Positions 37,223-47,597 are shown, counted from the stretch's first letter. The stretch: 64,000 nt of DNA from Aliivibrio sp. 1S175 (GCF_001690985.1 NZ_MAJS01000026.1:56607-120606), one strand, 5' to 3'. Notes: a model not told the origin generated them from the letters alone. Numbers and translations: made by a program.

Positions 37223-37238
37223 ACGCAAACGTTTAGAT
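37223..37238 (+). promoter_or_regulatory. PurR operator upstream of purP-gpt
   Basis: ACGCAAACGTTTAGAT matches the E. coli PurR box ACGCAAACGTTTNCNT at all but one specified position. It is 30 bases before the chosen purP start and about 17 bases after a TATAAT at 37201-37206, where a repressor would block transcription. PurR with hypoxanthine or guanine is the expected ligand-repressor pair. Confidence 0.8.
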
Positions 37239-37267
37239 TGCAGGAAAATACTCTAGGGATTGCTCAA

Positions 37268-38560
37268 ATGCTTGAGAAACTATTTCAACTAAAAGAAAAT
37301 GGTACTGATTTTCGTACTGAAGTTATTGCTGGTTTAACCACCTTTTTAACGATGGCTTATGTTATTTTCGTTAACCCAGCAATCTTGGCTGATGCGGGAA
37401 TGGATAAAGGAGCAGTGTTTGTTGCAACTTGTATTGCTGCTGCAATTGGTTGTTTTATTATGGGATTTGTAGCTAACTTCCCAATAGCTCAAGCACCAGG
37501 AATGGGGCTTAATGCTTTTTTTACTTATACCGTAGTATTAGGTATGGGGCATACATGGCAAGTCGCATTAGCCGCTGTATTTATGTCTGGCGTTTTATTT
37601 ATACTTTTAAGTTTGTGTAAAATTAGAGAATTAATCATAAATTCAATCCCATTGTCTTTACGTACCGGCATTTCCGCTGGTATTGGTTTGTTTCTGGCTT
37701 TCATTGCTTTAAAAAATTCAGGTATTGTTGTCGATAATCCGGCCACTTTATTGTCTATTGGGCATATTAATAGTTTCCCTGCTGCAATGGGGGCGTTAGC
37801 CTTATTTCTAACTATTGCTTTAGTTCATCGTGGCTATAAAGCGGCTGTTATGATCGCTATTTTAGCGGTAACGACACTTGCTCTGCTTTTTGGTGAAGTT
37901 CAATATGCCGGCATTATGTCTATGCCACCAAGTCTTGCTCCTACATTTTTACAACTCGATTTTTCAGGTGCTTTTGATATTGGTATGTTAAGCGTTGTTT
38001 TTGCTTTTTTATTCGTTGATTTATTTGATACTGCAGGCACGTTAGTCGGAGTATCTCAAAAAGCAGGAATTATGGATAAAGATGGTAATATCCCTCGTTT
38101 AAATAAAGCTTTGCTTGCTGATTCAACGGCGACATCTGTTGGTGCCTTATTAGGTACATCAAATACAACATCATATATTGAAAGTGTTGCTGGTGTAGCT
38201 GCGGGTGGCCGTACTGGTTTAACCGCGGTTGTTGTTGGTATTTTATTTCTTTTGGCTTTATTTTTTGCTCCTTTAGCAGGAATGGTTCCGGCTTACGCAA
38301 CGGCTGGTGCTCTGTTCTATGTTGCTATTTTAATGATGTCTGGTCTTGTGAGCATAGATTGGCGAGATCTTACTGAAGCAGCCCCTGTTGTTGTGGTATG
38401 CTTGCTTATGCCTTTAACCTTCTCTATTGCTGATGGTATTTCTTTGGGCTTTATCTCTTATGCTGCAATTAAGCTGCTAAGTGGTAAAGGTCGTGATGTT
38501 CATATCAGTGTTTGGGTTCTTGCTGCACTATTCACGCTGAAATTTATTTTTACGGCATAG
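37268..38560 (+). CDS. purP: AzgA-family purine permease (adenine/hypoxanthine/guanine)
   Basis: Inner-membrane nucleobase uptake protein of the NCS2/AzgA branch, about 430 residues from ATG 37268 with 12-14 hydrophobic segments. Motifs seen: RTEVIAGLTTFLTMAYVIFVNP, APGMGLNAFFTYTVV, FLFVDLFDTAGTLVGVSQKAG and LLGTSNTTSYIESVAGVAAGGRTG, all typical of the family. A TTG at 37238 would place the start inside the PurR box and is less likely. gpt follows after 37 bases, so uptake and salvage are probably one PurR-controlled unit. Specificity among purines is not resolvable here. Confidence 0.88.
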   Translation: MLEKLFQLKENGTDFRTEVIAGLTTFLTMAYVIFVNPAILADAGMDKGAVFVATCIAAAIGCFIMGFVANFPIAQAPGMGLNAFFTYTVVLGMGHTWQVALAAVFMSGVLFILLSLCKIRELIINSIPLSLRTGISAGIGLFLAFIALKNSGIVVDNPATLLSIGHINSFPAAMGALALFLTIALVHRGYKAAVMIAILAVTTLALLFGEVQYAGIMSMPPSLAPTFLQLDFSGAFDIGMLSVVFAFLFVDLFDTAGTLVGVSQKAGIMDKDGNIPRLNKALLADSTATSVGALLGTSNTTSYIESVAGVAAGGRTGLTAVVVGILFLLALFFAPLAGMVPAYATAGALFYVAILMMSGLVSIDWRDLTEAAPVVVVCLLMPLTFSIADGISLGFISYAAIKLLSGKGRDVHISVWVLAALFTLKFIFTA

Positions 38561-38597
38561 TCGCTGATGGCTGTGTCACTTAGAGGTTTTGTCACTT

Positions 38598-39056
38598 ATG
38601 GCTAATAAATTTGTAATTACTTGGGATAATATGCAGATGTACACTCGTCAGCTTGCTGAACAGTTACTTCCTGCGGAACAATGGAAAGGTATTTTGGCGG
38701 TAAGCCGTGGCGGTTTAGTACCTGCTGCTATCTTGGCTCGTGAATTGAATATTCGTTACGTTGATACTGTTTGTATCTCAAGCTACGATCATGATCATCA
38801 GCGTGATATGACTGTTGTTAAAGCAATGGAAGGTGACGGCGAAGGTTTTATTATTATAGATGACCTTGTTGATAGCGGTGATACTGCTGTTGAGTTACGT
38901 AAAATGTACCCTAAAGGCAAATTAGTAACAGTATGTGCTAAACCTGCAGGTATTCATTTAGTTGATGCTTATGTTGTCGATATCCCACAAGATACGTGGA
39001 TTGAGCAACCATGGGATATGGCGGTAACATACGTAGATCCTATTTGTAAAAAGTAA
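38598..39056 (+). CDS. gpt: Xanthine-guanine phosphoribosyltransferase
   Basis: Purine salvage enzyme that joins xanthine, guanine or hypoxanthine with PRPP to give nucleotides. From ATG 38598 it has 152 residues ([13 protein letters not shown]), the E. coli length; upstream TTG 38589 is unlikely. The PRPP-binding motif is [18 protein letters not shown] (about 83-100), and SRGGLVPAA and the W-I-E-Q-PWD base-binding region are present. In E. coli gpt and frsA are also neighbours. Confidence 0.95.
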   Translation: MANKFVITWDNMQMYTRQLAEQLLPAEQWKGILAVSRGGLVPAAILARELNIRYVDTVCISSYDHDHQRDMTVVKAMEGDGEGFIIIDDLVDSGDTAVELRKMYPKGKLVTVCAKPAGIHLVDAYVVDIPQDTWIEQPWDMAVTYVDPICKK

Positions 39057-39074
39057 TCAAAATTAAATTGATAA

Positions 39075-39106
39075 AAATGACTCTCTTGTAGGGTCATTTT
39101 TTTTAT
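39075..39106 (+). terminator. Terminator after gpt
   Basis: Stem AAAATGACTCT / AGGGTCATTTT (one T-G pair), loop CTTGT, followed by a T tract. Confidence 0.88.
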
Positions 39107-39199
39107 CTTGGTATTTGATTTTATTATGAATAGCGTGTTTCTATTAAGCCTTTCAGTATATAGTAAAGGTAATCAACCTTTGTATTATTGGTGTTTGCT

Positions 39200-40441
39200 A
39201 TGTCTCAACCTGAAAGTGAAAATCTCTCCGTAACTTTATTTAAAAATCAGAAGCAAGCCTTAGAGACGTCAGGTCTCATTCCTTATCTTCCAAGTAGTCT
39301 AGAGCAAGTCTCTGCGAGTGGGGAGAGAAGTTGGTATCGTGAACTTCGCCGCCCGCAGTGGATTTGGCAGGGTGTCGCTCCAATAGAACTGGAATCTATT
39401 CTTTCTCGTATCGCAAGTAGTGATAAAAATAGAACTCGTGATGAATGGTTGGATACCGTGAGTGGTTATCACGCTGGTAATTGGGCTTATGAGTGGATTC
39501 ATGCAGGAATGAAGCATCAGAAGAATGCGTCTGAATTGCAAGGTGATGCAGCGGCAGAAGCGTGTTTTAAAGCTAGTTTGTATTTTAGCATCGCAGGCTA
39601 TCCACACATAAAAGGCGATAACTTAGCGACACAATCTCAGGTATTGGCAAATCAAGCTTATGATATGGCTGCAAAGCAAAGTTCCCATCGTATAGAGAAG
39701 ATCCAAGTACCTTATAAAGGTAAAAAAATCACTTGTTATTTGCATTTACCAAGTACAGAAAAACCATTACCAGTCGTTATTGTCAGTGGTGGTTTGGATT
39801 CATTACAAACAGATATGTGGCGTTTATATCGTGATTTTCTTGCTCCTAATAATATCGCAATGTTAACACTTGATATGCCATCGGTTGGTCATAGTTCTTA
39901 TTGGCCTTTGAGTGAGGATTCGAGTTGTTTACATCAGGCGGTATTGAATCATTTACCTAATATTCCGTGGGTTGATCGTTTTCATGCAGCAGTGATGGGA
40001 TTTCGATTTGGTGGTAACGTAGCATTAAGGCTCTCTTTTTTAGAGCCAGATAGATTAAAAGCGTGCGTGGCTCTTGGTGCTCCAATTCATCATGTTTTAT
40101 CGAACTCGGCGCAATTGAGGAAGATGCCAAAAATGTATTTAGATGTACTGGCTTCTCGGTTAGGAAAGCAAGTTGTTGATATAAATAGCTTAACTAGTCA
40201 AATGCAGGCATGGTCTTTGAAGAATCAAGGTTTTCTTTCTGGTGGGAGAAAAACATCAGTATCGGTTCTTTCGATTGGCTTACAGGGAGATCCCGTATCT
40301 CCTAAGTCAGATAATAAATTAGCCGCTTTATTTAGTCAGTACGGAAAAGGCGTTGAGCTGAAAAGTAAAACTTTGCATAGTGGCTATGAAGAAGCATTAA
40401 ACCAGATGATTGAGTGGATAAAAGAAGAAATGAAGCAATAA
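39200..40441 (+). CDS. frsA: FrsA, alpha/beta-hydrolase-fold protein
   Basis: A 413-residue FrsA/YafA protein, from ATG 39200 (MSQPESENLSV). E. coli FrsA binds unphosphorylated EIIA-Glc and shifts respiration/fermentation; a pyruvate decarboxylase claim for V. vulnificus FrsA has been disputed. The hydrolase fold is clear (VVIVSGGLDSLQTDMW, LTLDMPSVGHSSYWPLSED), but the nucleophile elbow reads GFRFGGN instead of GXSXG, as in other FrsA proteins, so ordinary serine esterase chemistry is doubtful. Flanked by gpt and proB. Confidence 0.92.
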   Translation: MSQPESENLSVTLFKNQKQALETSGLIPYLPSSLEQVSASGERSWYRELRRPQWIWQGVAPIELESILSRIASSDKNRTRDEWLDTVSGYHAGNWAYEWIHAGMKHQKNASELQGDAAAEACFKASLYFSIAGYPHIKGDNLATQSQVLANQAYDMAAKQSSHRIEKIQVPYKGKKITCYLHLPSTEKPLPVVIVSGGLDSLQTDMWRLYRDFLAPNNIAMLTLDMPSVGHSSYWPLSEDSSCLHQAVLNHLPNIPWVDRFHAAVMGFRFGGNVALRLSFLEPDRLKACVALGAPIHHVLSNSAQLRKMPKMYLDVLASRLGKQVVDINSLTSQMQAWSLKNQGFLSGGRKTSVSVLSIGLQGDPVSPKSDNKLAALFSQYGKGVELKSKTLHSGYEEALNQMIEWIKEEMKQ

Positions 40442-40605
40442 TCTGCCTATTTATCTCTCTCATTAAAGTGAAATATCATTAAATCGTATTTTTGGCTTGT
40501 ACTGTTCTGATTTGCTTGCTAAAAATAGAGTGTTTTTTCCATTATTGTTACGATGAATATAGTTTCGTAACTTAAAACATTATTAGTTAAATAGGTAGTA
40601 GGGAA

Positions 40606-41715
40606 TTGAATACACAATCTCAAACCATAGTCGTTAAACTTGGTACAAGTGTACTCACTGGTGGCACATTGAAACTAGACAGAGCACACATGGTTGAATT
40701 GGTTCGCCAATGTGTCCATCTGAAAAAGTTAGGCCATCAAATTATTGTTGTTACATCTGGTGCAATTGCTGCCGGTCGTGAGCACCTTAACTACCCCGAA
40801 CTGCCCAAAACCATGGCCAACAAACAGCTATTAGCTGCTGTTGGTCAAAGTTGTTTAATTCAAGCTTGGCAGAGTCTATTTGCTATTTATGGCGTTAATG
40901 TTGGACAAATGCTGTTAACTCGAGCGGATTTAGATGATCGCGAACGTTATCTAAATGCTCGTGATATGCTGCAAGCGTTATTAAAAAATGGCATTGTTCC
41001 TATTGTTAATGAAAATGATGCAGTAGCAACGAATGAAATTAAAGTGGGCGATAATGACAATCTATCTGCTTTAGTGGGGATTCTTGCTGGTGCTGATAAA
41101 TTACTGTTGTTAACAGACCAAGCGGGTTTATTTACAGCCGACCCACGTAAAGATCCTAAAGCCGAATTGATTAAAGAAGTTCATACCATCGATGAAACAC
41201 TACGTAAGATTGCAGGTGGTAGTGGTACGACGTTAGGTACGGGCGGAATGGCAACTAAATTACAGGCTGCAGATATTGCACGCCGTGCAGGCATTGAAGT
41301 AGTTATTGCAGCAGGCAGCGCAGAGAATGTCATTAGCGATGTTGTACATTCTAAACCACAAGGTACAAAATTCTTACCGGTTGAATGTGCATTAGAGAGT
41401 CGTAAGCGTTGGATTCTTGCTGGTCCTGCATCTAATGGCGCGATAGTTATTGATGACGGTGCAGTGAATGCAGTACAGAAAAAAGGCAGCAGTCTACTGA
41501 GTAAAGGGATTACCTCTGTTTCGGGCTCTTTTGTCCGTGGTGGCGTTGCTAAGATTATAAATACTCAAGGTGAACTTATTGCTCGCGGTATTTCTCGCTA
41601 TTCAAGCGATGATTTAAATAAGATTTTAGGTAAACACAGTCAGGATATTTACGCAGTATTAGGTTACGAGTATGGACCTGTAGCTATCCACCGTGATGAT
41701 TTAGTACTGATTTAG
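40606..41715 (+). CDS. proB: Glutamate 5-kinase
   Basis: First enzyme of proline synthesis; phosphorylates glutamate and is feedback-inhibited by proline in the family. The 369-residue protein has the amino-acid kinase domain ([47 protein letters not shown]) and a C-terminal PUA domain (about 275-369). The start is TTG at 40606 after TAGGTAGTAGGGA; family members begin similarly ([12 protein letters not shown]). proA follows after 15 bases. Confidence 0.96.
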   Translation: MNTQSQTIVVKLGTSVLTGGTLKLDRAHMVELVRQCVHLKKLGHQIIVVTSGAIAAGREHLNYPELPKTMANKQLLAAVGQSCLIQAWQSLFAIYGVNVGQMLLTRADLDDRERYLNARDMLQALLKNGIVPIVNENDAVATNEIKVGDNDNLSALVGILAGADKLLLLTDQAGLFTADPRKDPKAELIKEVHTIDETLRKIAGGSGTTLGTGGMATKLQAADIARRAGIEVVIAAGSAENVISDVVHSKPQGTKFLPVECALESRKRWILAGPASNGAIVIDDGAVNAVQKKGSSLLSKGITSVSGSFVRGGVAKIINTQGELIARGISRYSSDDLNKILGKHSQDIYAVLGYEYGPVAIHRDDLVLI

Positions 41716-41730
41716 TAAAGGATATTTATT

Positions 41731-42987
41731 GTGAATTTAACGAGTATGGGTCAGGCAGCAAAAGCAGCTGCATTTGACTTGGCTGTTGCTCCAACAGCCC
41801 AAAAGAACAGAGCGCTTGCTATTATTGCTGACGAGCTTGAAGCCAATAAAGAGGCGATTCTGGCTGCTAATGCAAGAGACATTAGTGCAGCGGTAGACGC
41901 GGGCATTTCAGATGCAATGCAAGACAGATTATTACTAACAGAAGAACGTTTAGTTGGTATTGCTAACGATGTTCGTAACGTGATCGGCTTGAATGATCCT
42001 GTTGGTAGCGAAATTGACAGTAAAATGCTTGAAAACGGCATGTCTCTTTCTCGACGTCGTGTACCTATTGGTGTTATTGGTGTGATTTACGAAGCCCGTC
42101 CAAACGTGACGATAGATATTGCTTCGTTATGCTTGAAAACTGGTAATGCAAGTATTCTACGTGGCGGTAAAGAAACGTTCTTTTCTAACATGGAGTTAGT
42201 TAAGGTTATTCAAGTTGCTCTTGAAAAAGCCGATTTACCAGCAGCGTCAGTACAGTACATAGAAAAACCAGATCGCGAATTAGTTTCTGAATTACTGCGT
42301 TTAGATGATTATGTAGATATGATCATTCCGCGTGGTGGTGCTGGTCTTCACAAGATGTGTAAAGAAAACAGCTCAATTCCAGTGATCATTGGTGGTTTTG
42401 GTATTAGCCATGCGTTTGTTGATGACAGTGCTGATTTAGAAAGAGCATTAGCGGTTGTAGATAACTCAAAAGCACAACGTCCATCAGCATGTAATGCATT
42501 AGATACGTTATTGGTTCATGAAGCCGTCGCTCCACAATTCTTAGCATTACTTGCGGATAACATGGCCGGCCGTGTTGAATTAGTTGCTGAGCCTAAAGCT
42601 TACGCACTATTAAAAGAGTTTAAAGGCGTATCGTTACGTGAAGCTCAAGAGGGCGATTTTGACACTGAATGGCTAAGTTACACATTAGGAGTAAAAGTCG
42701 TTGCCGATGTCAACGAAGCCGCTGCTCATATGCAAAAACATAACGCGAGCCACTCTGATACGATCTTAACAAATAATATTGAATCGGCAGAGAAGTTCAT
42801 TAATACAGCAGGTTCTGCCGCTGTCTATGTGAATGCATCAACTCGCTTTACTGATGGCGCTCAGTTTGGTTTAGGCGCAGAAGTCGCTGTGTCTACTCAA
42901 AAGCTTCATGCTCGTGGTCCAATGGGCTTAGAAGAGTTAACAAGTTATAAATGGGTAGGTAAAGCAGATTATCTAATCCGTAGTTAA
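41731..42987 (+). CDS. proA: Gamma-glutamyl phosphate reductase
   Basis: NADPH-dependent second enzyme of proline synthesis, acting on the unstable product of ProB. The 418-residue protein belongs to the aldehyde dehydrogenase superfamily; the catalytic cysteine is in [15 protein letters not shown]. Also seen are [17 protein letters not shown] and [15 protein letters not shown] start at 41731 preceded by AAAGGAT. Operon with proB, closed by a strong hairpin. Confidence 0.96.
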   Translation: MNLTSMGQAAKAAAFDLAVAPTAQKNRALAIIADELEANKEAILAANARDISAAVDAGISDAMQDRLLLTEERLVGIANDVRNVIGLNDPVGSEIDSKMLENGMSLSRRRVPIGVIGVIYEARPNVTIDIASLCLKTGNASILRGGKETFFSNMELVKVIQVALEKADLPAASVQYIEKPDRELVSELLRLDDYVDMIIPRGGAGLHKMCKENSSIPVIIGGFGISHAFVDDSADLERALAVVDNSKAQRPSACNALDTLLVHEAVAPQFLALLADNMAGRVELVAEPKAYALLKEFKGVSLREAQEGDFDTEWLSYTLGVKVVADVNEAAAHMQKHNASHSDTILTNNIESAEKFINTAGSAAVYVNASTRFTDGAQFGLGAEVAVSTQKLHARGPMGLEELTSYKWVGKADYLIRS

Positions 42988-43020
42988 TCACTCTTTCATT
43001 AGCTTCTAGCAAATAAATAA

Positions 43021-43051
43021 AAAGGTTGACGCCAAAACGTCAACCTTTTTT
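43021..43051 (+). terminator. Terminator after proA (convergent with lipA)
   Basis: An 11-bp perfect stem AAAGGTTGACG / CGTCAACCTTT, loop CCAAAA, followed by T residues; A-rich upstream so it may also work for lipA. Confidence 0.92.
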
Positions 43052-43055
43052 CATT

Positions 43056-43090
43056 TCTGAACTCTGAACTCTGAACTCTGAACTCTGAAC
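43056..43090. repeat. Heptanucleotide tandem repeat, TCTGAAC x5
   Basis: Five perfect head-to-tail copies of TCTGAAC fill the gap between the proA terminator and lipA. The last base (43090) is also the last base of the lipA stop codon on the minus strand. A seven-base unit would shift frame if coding, but it is entirely intergenic. Confidence 0.95.
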
Positions 43091-44055
43091 TATTTAACTT
43101 CTTCGCCTTTCGCTTGAAGATCGGCATGGTAAGAAGAACGAACAAATGGTCCACAAGCGGCATGAGTAAATCCAAGCTCAAGTGCGATCTCTTTTAGTTC
43201 ATCAAACTCTGCTGGTGGAACGTAACGTTCAACAGGTAAGTGGTGGCGACTTGGTGCTAAGTATTGACCTAGCGTTAACATCGTTACACCATGATCTCGC
43301 AAGTCTTTTAGTACTTGAACAATCTCTTCTTTTGTCTCACCTAGCCCCATCATAACACCAGACTTTGTTGGTACTGTTGGATGTTGTTCTTTGAATTTCT
43401 TCAATAGATCAAGTGACCATTGGTAATTGGCACCAGGTCGCACTTTACGATATAAACGCGGTGCAGTTTCTAAGTTGTGGTTAAATACATCTGGTGGGTT
43501 GCCATGCATTGCGTCTAATGCGCGATCCATACGACCACGGAAATCAGGTACTAGTGTTTCAATACGGATCTCAGGGTTTAATTCACGAATTTCACGGTTA
43601 CAATCAGAAAAATGCTGTGCACCACCATCACGTAAATCATCACGGTCTACTGAAGTGATTACCACATATTTCAGTTTCATATCTTGAATCGTTTTTGCCA
43701 ATTTCTTTGGCTCTTCCGCTTCAGGAGTCACAGGGCGACCATGAGCAACATCACAGAAAGGACAACGACGCGTACAAATAGCACCTAAGATCATAAAGGT
43801 AGCGGTACCGTGGTTAAAACATTCTGCGAGGTTAGGGCAAGAAGCTTCTTCACACACAGAGTGAAGGTTATTTTTACGCATTGCTGATTTGATTTCATCA
43901 ATACGTTTACTGCTTGATGGAAGTTTAATTTTCATCCATTCAGGCTTGCGTAATACTTCTTTTTTCTCGGTTGGCATATTTTTAACTGGAATTAGTGCCA
44001 TTTTATCGGCATCGCGGTATTTCACGCCTTTTTCCATTTGAATTGGCTTACTCAT
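43090..44055 (-). CDS. lipA: Lipoyl synthase
   Basis: Radical-SAM enzyme that inserts two sulfurs into octanoyl groups on lipoate-dependent enzymes. The 321-residue protein has the auxiliary cluster ligands C-X4-C-X5-C ([12 protein letters not shown]) and the radical SAM cluster C-X3-C-X2-C (CTRRCPFC). The C-terminal RSSY motif providing the serine ligand is present (VRSSYHA). It overlaps lipB by 8 bases. Its stop abuts the TCTGAAC repeat. Confidence 0.97.
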   Translation of the reverse strand: MSKPIQMEKGVKYRDADKMALIPVKNMPTEKKEVLRKPEWMKIKLPSSSKRIDEIKSAMRKNNLHSVCEEASCPNLAECFNHGTATFMILGAICTRRCPFCDVAHGRPVTPEAEEPKKLAKTIQDMKLKYVVITSVDRDDLRDGGAQHFSDCNREIRELNPEIRIETLVPDFRGRMDRALDAMHGNPPDVFNHNLETAPRLYRKVRPGANYQWSLDLLKKFKEQHPTVPTKSGVMMGLGETKEEIVQVLKDLRDHGVTMLTLGQYLAPSRHHLPVERYVPPAEFDELKEIALELGFTHAACGPFVRSSYHADLQAKGEEVK

Positions 44056-44734
44056 GATGGCTGCTTTCCGTTATGTACTCAATATCAGTGTAATCAAGTA
44101 ATGTTGTTAATTCTTTAATCAAAAGAGAGTGAACATCTTCGACGTGTTCTGCTTTATTCTCTATTGTATCGTTTTCTTTTAGTAAATCGTGAAGCTGTAT
44201 CATTTCCATTCCTGCATAGCCACAAGGGTTAATACGAAGAAAAGGAGATAGATCCATATTTACATTCAGTGCCAATCCATGAAAGGAGCAGCCTTTACGA
44301 ATGCGAAGACCAAGCGAGCATATTTTTTTATTATCGACATACACGCCCGGAGCATCAGGTCGAGCAGTTGAGATAATGCCAAATTGACCCAAAGTATGAA
44401 TTACCGTATTTTCAATATGGGTGACGAGTTCACGTACGCCAATATGTTTACGGCGTAAATTGATCAATACGTAAGCGACTAGTTGACCAGGACCGTGGTA
44501 GGTCACTTGCCCGCCTCGATCACTTTTGACAACAGGAATATTACCAGCAGCAAGAACGTGCTCTTCTTTACCTGCCTGCCCTTGTGTAAATACAGGATTA
44601 TGCTCAACTAACCAAACTTCATCACACGTATTTTCATCGCGCTCATCAGTAAAAGTATGCATTGCTTCCCACACCGGCTCATAATCTTGTCGGCCAAGGT
44701 TTTTAACTACTAGACGCTTGTTCAATAGGGTCAC
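44048..44734 (-). CDS. lipB: Octanoyl-ACP:protein N-octanoyltransferase
   Basis: Transfers octanoate from acyl carrier protein to lipoyl domains, the step before LipA. The 228-residue protein has [18 protein letters not shown], the catalytic lysine in [15 protein letters not shown] and the cysteine in [13 protein letters not shown] at 44734 is the most probable start but its ribosome site is weak. The order ybeD-lipB-lipA matches E. coli; the 189-base ybeD-lipB gap shows no extra gene. Confidence 0.94.
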   Translation of the reverse strand: MTLLNKRLVVKNLGRQDYEPVWEAMHTFTDERDENTCDEVWLVEHNPVFTQGQAGKEEHVLAAGNIPVVKSDRGGQVTYHGPGQLVAYVLINLRRKHIGVRELVTHIENTVIHTLGQFGIISTARPDAPGVYVDNKKICSLGLRIRKGCSFHGLALNVNMDLSPFLRINPCGYAGMEMIQLHDLLKENDTIENKAEHVEDVHSLLIKELTTLLDYTDIEYITESSHHE

Positions 44735-44923
44735 ACTTGATTTGTAAATTTAGACCAATGATAGCAAGGATAGAAAGGAAGGAATAGATAAGAAATGTAG
44801 GGGTATATCAAAAGTTAAAAATGGTAGGCAATATTTATTGCTAAATTAGCGGAATATCACCTACCAAATATATTACATCAGCTTAAGTAAGTAGGTGTTT
44901 ATCTACTTATCTTAGAGGTGATA

Positions 44924-45193
44924 TTAAAGAACCATACGAACGATTTCGATATCCGCTAATTCTTTGTATAAAATTTCAACTTGCTCAATCGAGGTTGCTG
45001 TAATACCAATAGATACAGAATGATAAGTACCTTTTCCGCTTGGTTTTACAATTGGAGTGTAATCGCCAGGAGCGTGACGTTGGATTACTTCAAGTACCAT
45101 TTCAGGCAGCTGTTCATGAGCAAGGCCAACGACTTTATAAGTAAATTTACATGGGAATTCTAGAAGATCTTTTAGTTTTGGTTGCTCTTGCAT
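44924..45193 (-). CDS. ybeD: YbeD family protein (DUF493)
   Basis: A small 89-residue protein with an ACT-like fold, found near lipB in many gammaproteobacteria; a regulatory role in lipoate or other metabolism has been suggested, without proof. Features: [20 protein letters not shown] and [26 protein letters not shown]. The ATG at 45193 is preceded by GGAGACGG; a TTG at 45205 would add 4 residues. Lies between dacA and lipB. Confidence 0.92.
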   Translation of the reverse strand: MQEQPKLKDLLEFPCKFTYKVVGLAHEQLPEMVLEVIQRHAPGDYTPIVKPSGKGTYHSVSIGITATSIEQVEILYKELADIEIVRMVL

Positions 45194-45302
45194 AACCGTC
45201 TCCAATCGAGAGTGGATAAATAGTAGGGGAGAATTTTACTGTGACCTAAGTCAGATAACAAGAGTTATAAATTATAGAGCGAATACCAAGGTATTTTAAG
45301 TA

Positions 45303-45326
45303 CAAAAAAGGCGACCGAAGCCGCCT
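45303..45326 (-). terminator. Terminator after dacA with UUCG tetraloop
   Basis: On the minus strand: stem AGGCGGC / GTCGCCT closed by the stable TTCG tetraloop, followed by TTTTTTG. Ends the dacA transcript before ybeD. Confidence 0.9.
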
Positions 45327-45353
45327 ATAATCTATTGATTGCTTAGCTATTTA

Positions 45354-46529
45354 TTAGCTTAACCAACCTTTAAACATTAATACGATGTAATCGATAAGGC
45401 GGCTAAAGATCCCACCTTCTTCTACATTATTTAGAGCAAGTAATGGATACTCGGCAATGTCTTCACCATCAACTTGATAGAAAAGCTTACCTACTACATC
45501 ACCTTTAGAAATAGGCGCTTCTAGTGTTTTTTCTAACACAAAGCTTGCCGTCATTTTTTTCGCTTGGCCACGAGGTAAGGTTACATAAGTGTCTTCTGCT
45601 ACGCCTAGTGCAACTTCATCAGAGCTACCCATCCATACTTTCTCAGTAACGAATGTTTCGTTTGCTTTGTGTGGAGATACTGTTTCAAAGAAGCGGAAAC
45701 CGTAGTTTAGAAGTTTCTTACTCTCAGCTTTACGAGCATTGCCTGATTTTGTACCCATTACAACTGCAACAAGGCGCATTTTGCCTTCAGTCGCTGAACT
45801 AACTAGGTTATAACCAGCACCATCAGTGTGACCTGTTTTGATGCCATCAACATTCATGCTTTTATCCCACAATAAACCATTACGGTTATATTGTGTGATG
45901 CCATTGTATGTGTATGATTTTTGTGAATAAACTCTATATTCTTCTGGTACGTCACGGATCAACGCTTGACCAATTAATGCCATGTCATACGGTGTTGAAT
46001 ATAAGTCATCACTGTCTAAGCCATGAACATTACCAAAATGTGTGTTTTCTAGGTTTAATGTTTTGCCCCAAGCATTCATCAAGTCAACAAATGCATCTTC
46101 TGAACCTGCGACATGTTCAGCCATCGCAACGCAAGCATCGTTACCAGATTGCACAATAATGCCTTGGTTTAGGTCGCGTACTTTAATCGTACTGCCAACT
46201 TCAATAAACATTTTTGAAGAGCCTGGGAAATTTTTTGCCCATGCATTTTTACTGATAACAACATCGTCATCCATTGAGATATTACCACTCTCAATTTCTT
46301 GACCGATAACATAACTTGTCATCATCTTAGTTAAACTTGCTGGATTCATTCGCTCATTCATGTTCTCTTCCGCAAGAACTTTGCCTGAATGATAATCCAT
46401 TAATACGTAACCCTTTGCGGCAATTTGAGGTGCATTAGGGATAACGGCTGGTGCTGCAACGGCAACGGTTGAGCCAAGAATTAAGCTCGATAAAATGATT
46501 CGCTTTAACTGTTTTGCTGAATTTTTCAT
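45354..46529 (-). CDS. dacA: D-alanyl-D-alanine carboxypeptidase (PBP5-type)
   Basis: Removes the terminal D-alanine of peptidoglycan side chains. From ATG 46529 the product is 391 residues: signal peptide ending near AVAA-PAV, then SXXK (PASLTKM), SXN (QSGND) and KTG (IKTGHTDGAG) active-site motifs. The C-terminal amphipathic helix (FSRLIDYIVLMFKGWL) anchors it to the inner membrane. The upstream frame to 46592 lacks a signal-like start. The 261-base gap before it should hold its promoter. Confidence 0.95.
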   Translation of the reverse strand: MKNSAKQLKRIILSSLILGSTVAVAAPAVIPNAPQIAAKGYVLMDYHSGKVLAEENMNERMNPASLTKMMTSYVIGQEIESGNISMDDDVVISKNAWAKNFPGSSKMFIEVGSTIKVRDLNQGIIVQSGNDACVAMAEHVAGSEDAFVDLMNAWGKTLNLENTHFGNVHGLDSDDLYSTPYDMALIGQALIRDVPEEYRVYSQKSYTYNGITQYNRNGLLWDKSMNVDGIKTGHTDGAGYNLVSSATEGKMRLVAVVMGTKSGNARKAESKKLLNYGFRFFETVSPHKANETFVTEKVWMGSSDEVALGVAEDTYVTLPRGQAKKMTASFVLEKTLEAPISKGDVVGKLFYQVDGEDIAEYPLLALNNVEEGGIFSRLIDYIVLMFKGWLS

Positions 46530-46790
46530 AATAATAACTTTGCACTGTGAGGTAGTGAAAACTGAATACATAATAGCAGATTTGAATATCATGACCAGAT
46601 GTGTAATTAAATAACTGATTTTCTACGAAAAGAAAGCTAATAAGAATTCATAGGAGTACTTTTTACTTAAAGGATATCTTATTGTTATATAAAGACAATG
46701 CTAATTTGAACTAGTTCAATTAATGCTGCCTTTCTAAATTTAGCCTGATATCCAGTTACAATATTTACTTAACGTTGACATTCAAGAGGG

Positions 46791-47597
46791 TTACTTTTTA
46801 AGTTCTTGAATTATAAATGCTGAGATGTAGCTATTATTCTTTACTTCTAATAGCGTAGCGTCTGCGACATCACGATCTAAAAATGGCCCCAAACGTACTC
46901 GATAAACAGAGGTTGATTTGACAATGCTTGTCGGGCTATTGAATTGCTTTTGTAGTTTTTCTGCTGCCTTTTTTGCCCCATCGTCACTTTTTAATGCAAC
47001 CATTTGAATGTAATACTGGTTTGGGTCTATTGCATGCCATTCATGGGCATTTTTAGGTTTATCAACAGCAATATATTCAATCTTTACGTTAGCGGTGCCT
47101 GTTTTTATTACATCCAGTTTTGTTGCTGCTGCAAAACTTAAATCAATAATTCGACCTTCATGGAAAGGCCCACGGTCATTAACACGAACAATCGCAGTTT
47201 TACCATTGTCTTTGTTGATTACCTTTACGTAACTTGGAATAGGGAGTGTTTTGTGTGCCGCACTCATTGAGTACATGTCATACACTTCACCATTTGATGT
47301 TTTATGCCCATGGAATTTTGTGCCATACCAAGAGCTTTTTCCTTCTTGAGTAAAGCCTTTAGGTTCTTTAACGATAGGATAGTCATTACCTAATAAGGTG
47401 TAATCTTTATTGCCGTATAAGCTTTTTGGCTCATAACGAGGGTGAGCATCTTCAACATGCTCAACAGAAATGGGTACATGAGGTGCAATATCACTGTCTA
47501 TTTGATAGCGACCTGCATTAGGTTCGTCTTTATTTACAGGTGGCTCGGAAGCACAGCCTACTAATACAAGAGTAAGTGCGAGTGAAAAAATGCGCAT
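46791..47597 (-). CDS. rlpA: RlpA, septal ring lytic transglycosylase lipoprotein
   Basis: A 268-residue lipoprotein with lipobox LVGC (C15), a double-psi beta-barrel domain (GKSSWYGTKFHGHKTSNGE, VRVNDRGPFHEGRIIDLS) and a C-terminal SPOR domain (about 190-268) that binds denuded septal glycans. In some species RlpA cleaves naked glycans; in E. coli the activity is unclear. One base overlap with rodA, in the mrdA-rodA-rlpA elongation cluster. Confidence 0.94.
   Translation of the reverse strand: MRIFSLALTLVLVGCASEPPVNKDEPNAGRYQIDSDIAPHVPISVEHVEDAHPRYEPKSLYGNKDYTLLGNDYPIVKEPKGFTQEGKSSWYGTKFHGHKTSNGEVYDMYSMSAAHKTLPIPSYVKVINKDNGKTAIVRVNDRGPFHEGRIIDLSFAAATKLDVIKTGTANVKIEYIAVDKPKNAHEWHAIDPNQYYIQMVALKSDDGAKKAAEKLQKQFNSPTSIVKSTSVYRVRLGPFLDRDVADATLLEVKNNSYISAFIIQELKK

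Noticed and set aside
37080..37267. Purine (adenine/guanine) riboswitch before purP
   Set aside because: The conserved purine aptamer core is not seen; a PurR box explains regulation instead.
43048..43092. CRISPR-like array at TCTGAAC repeats
   Set aside because: The 7-base units are contiguous with no spacers, so this is a simple tandem repeat.
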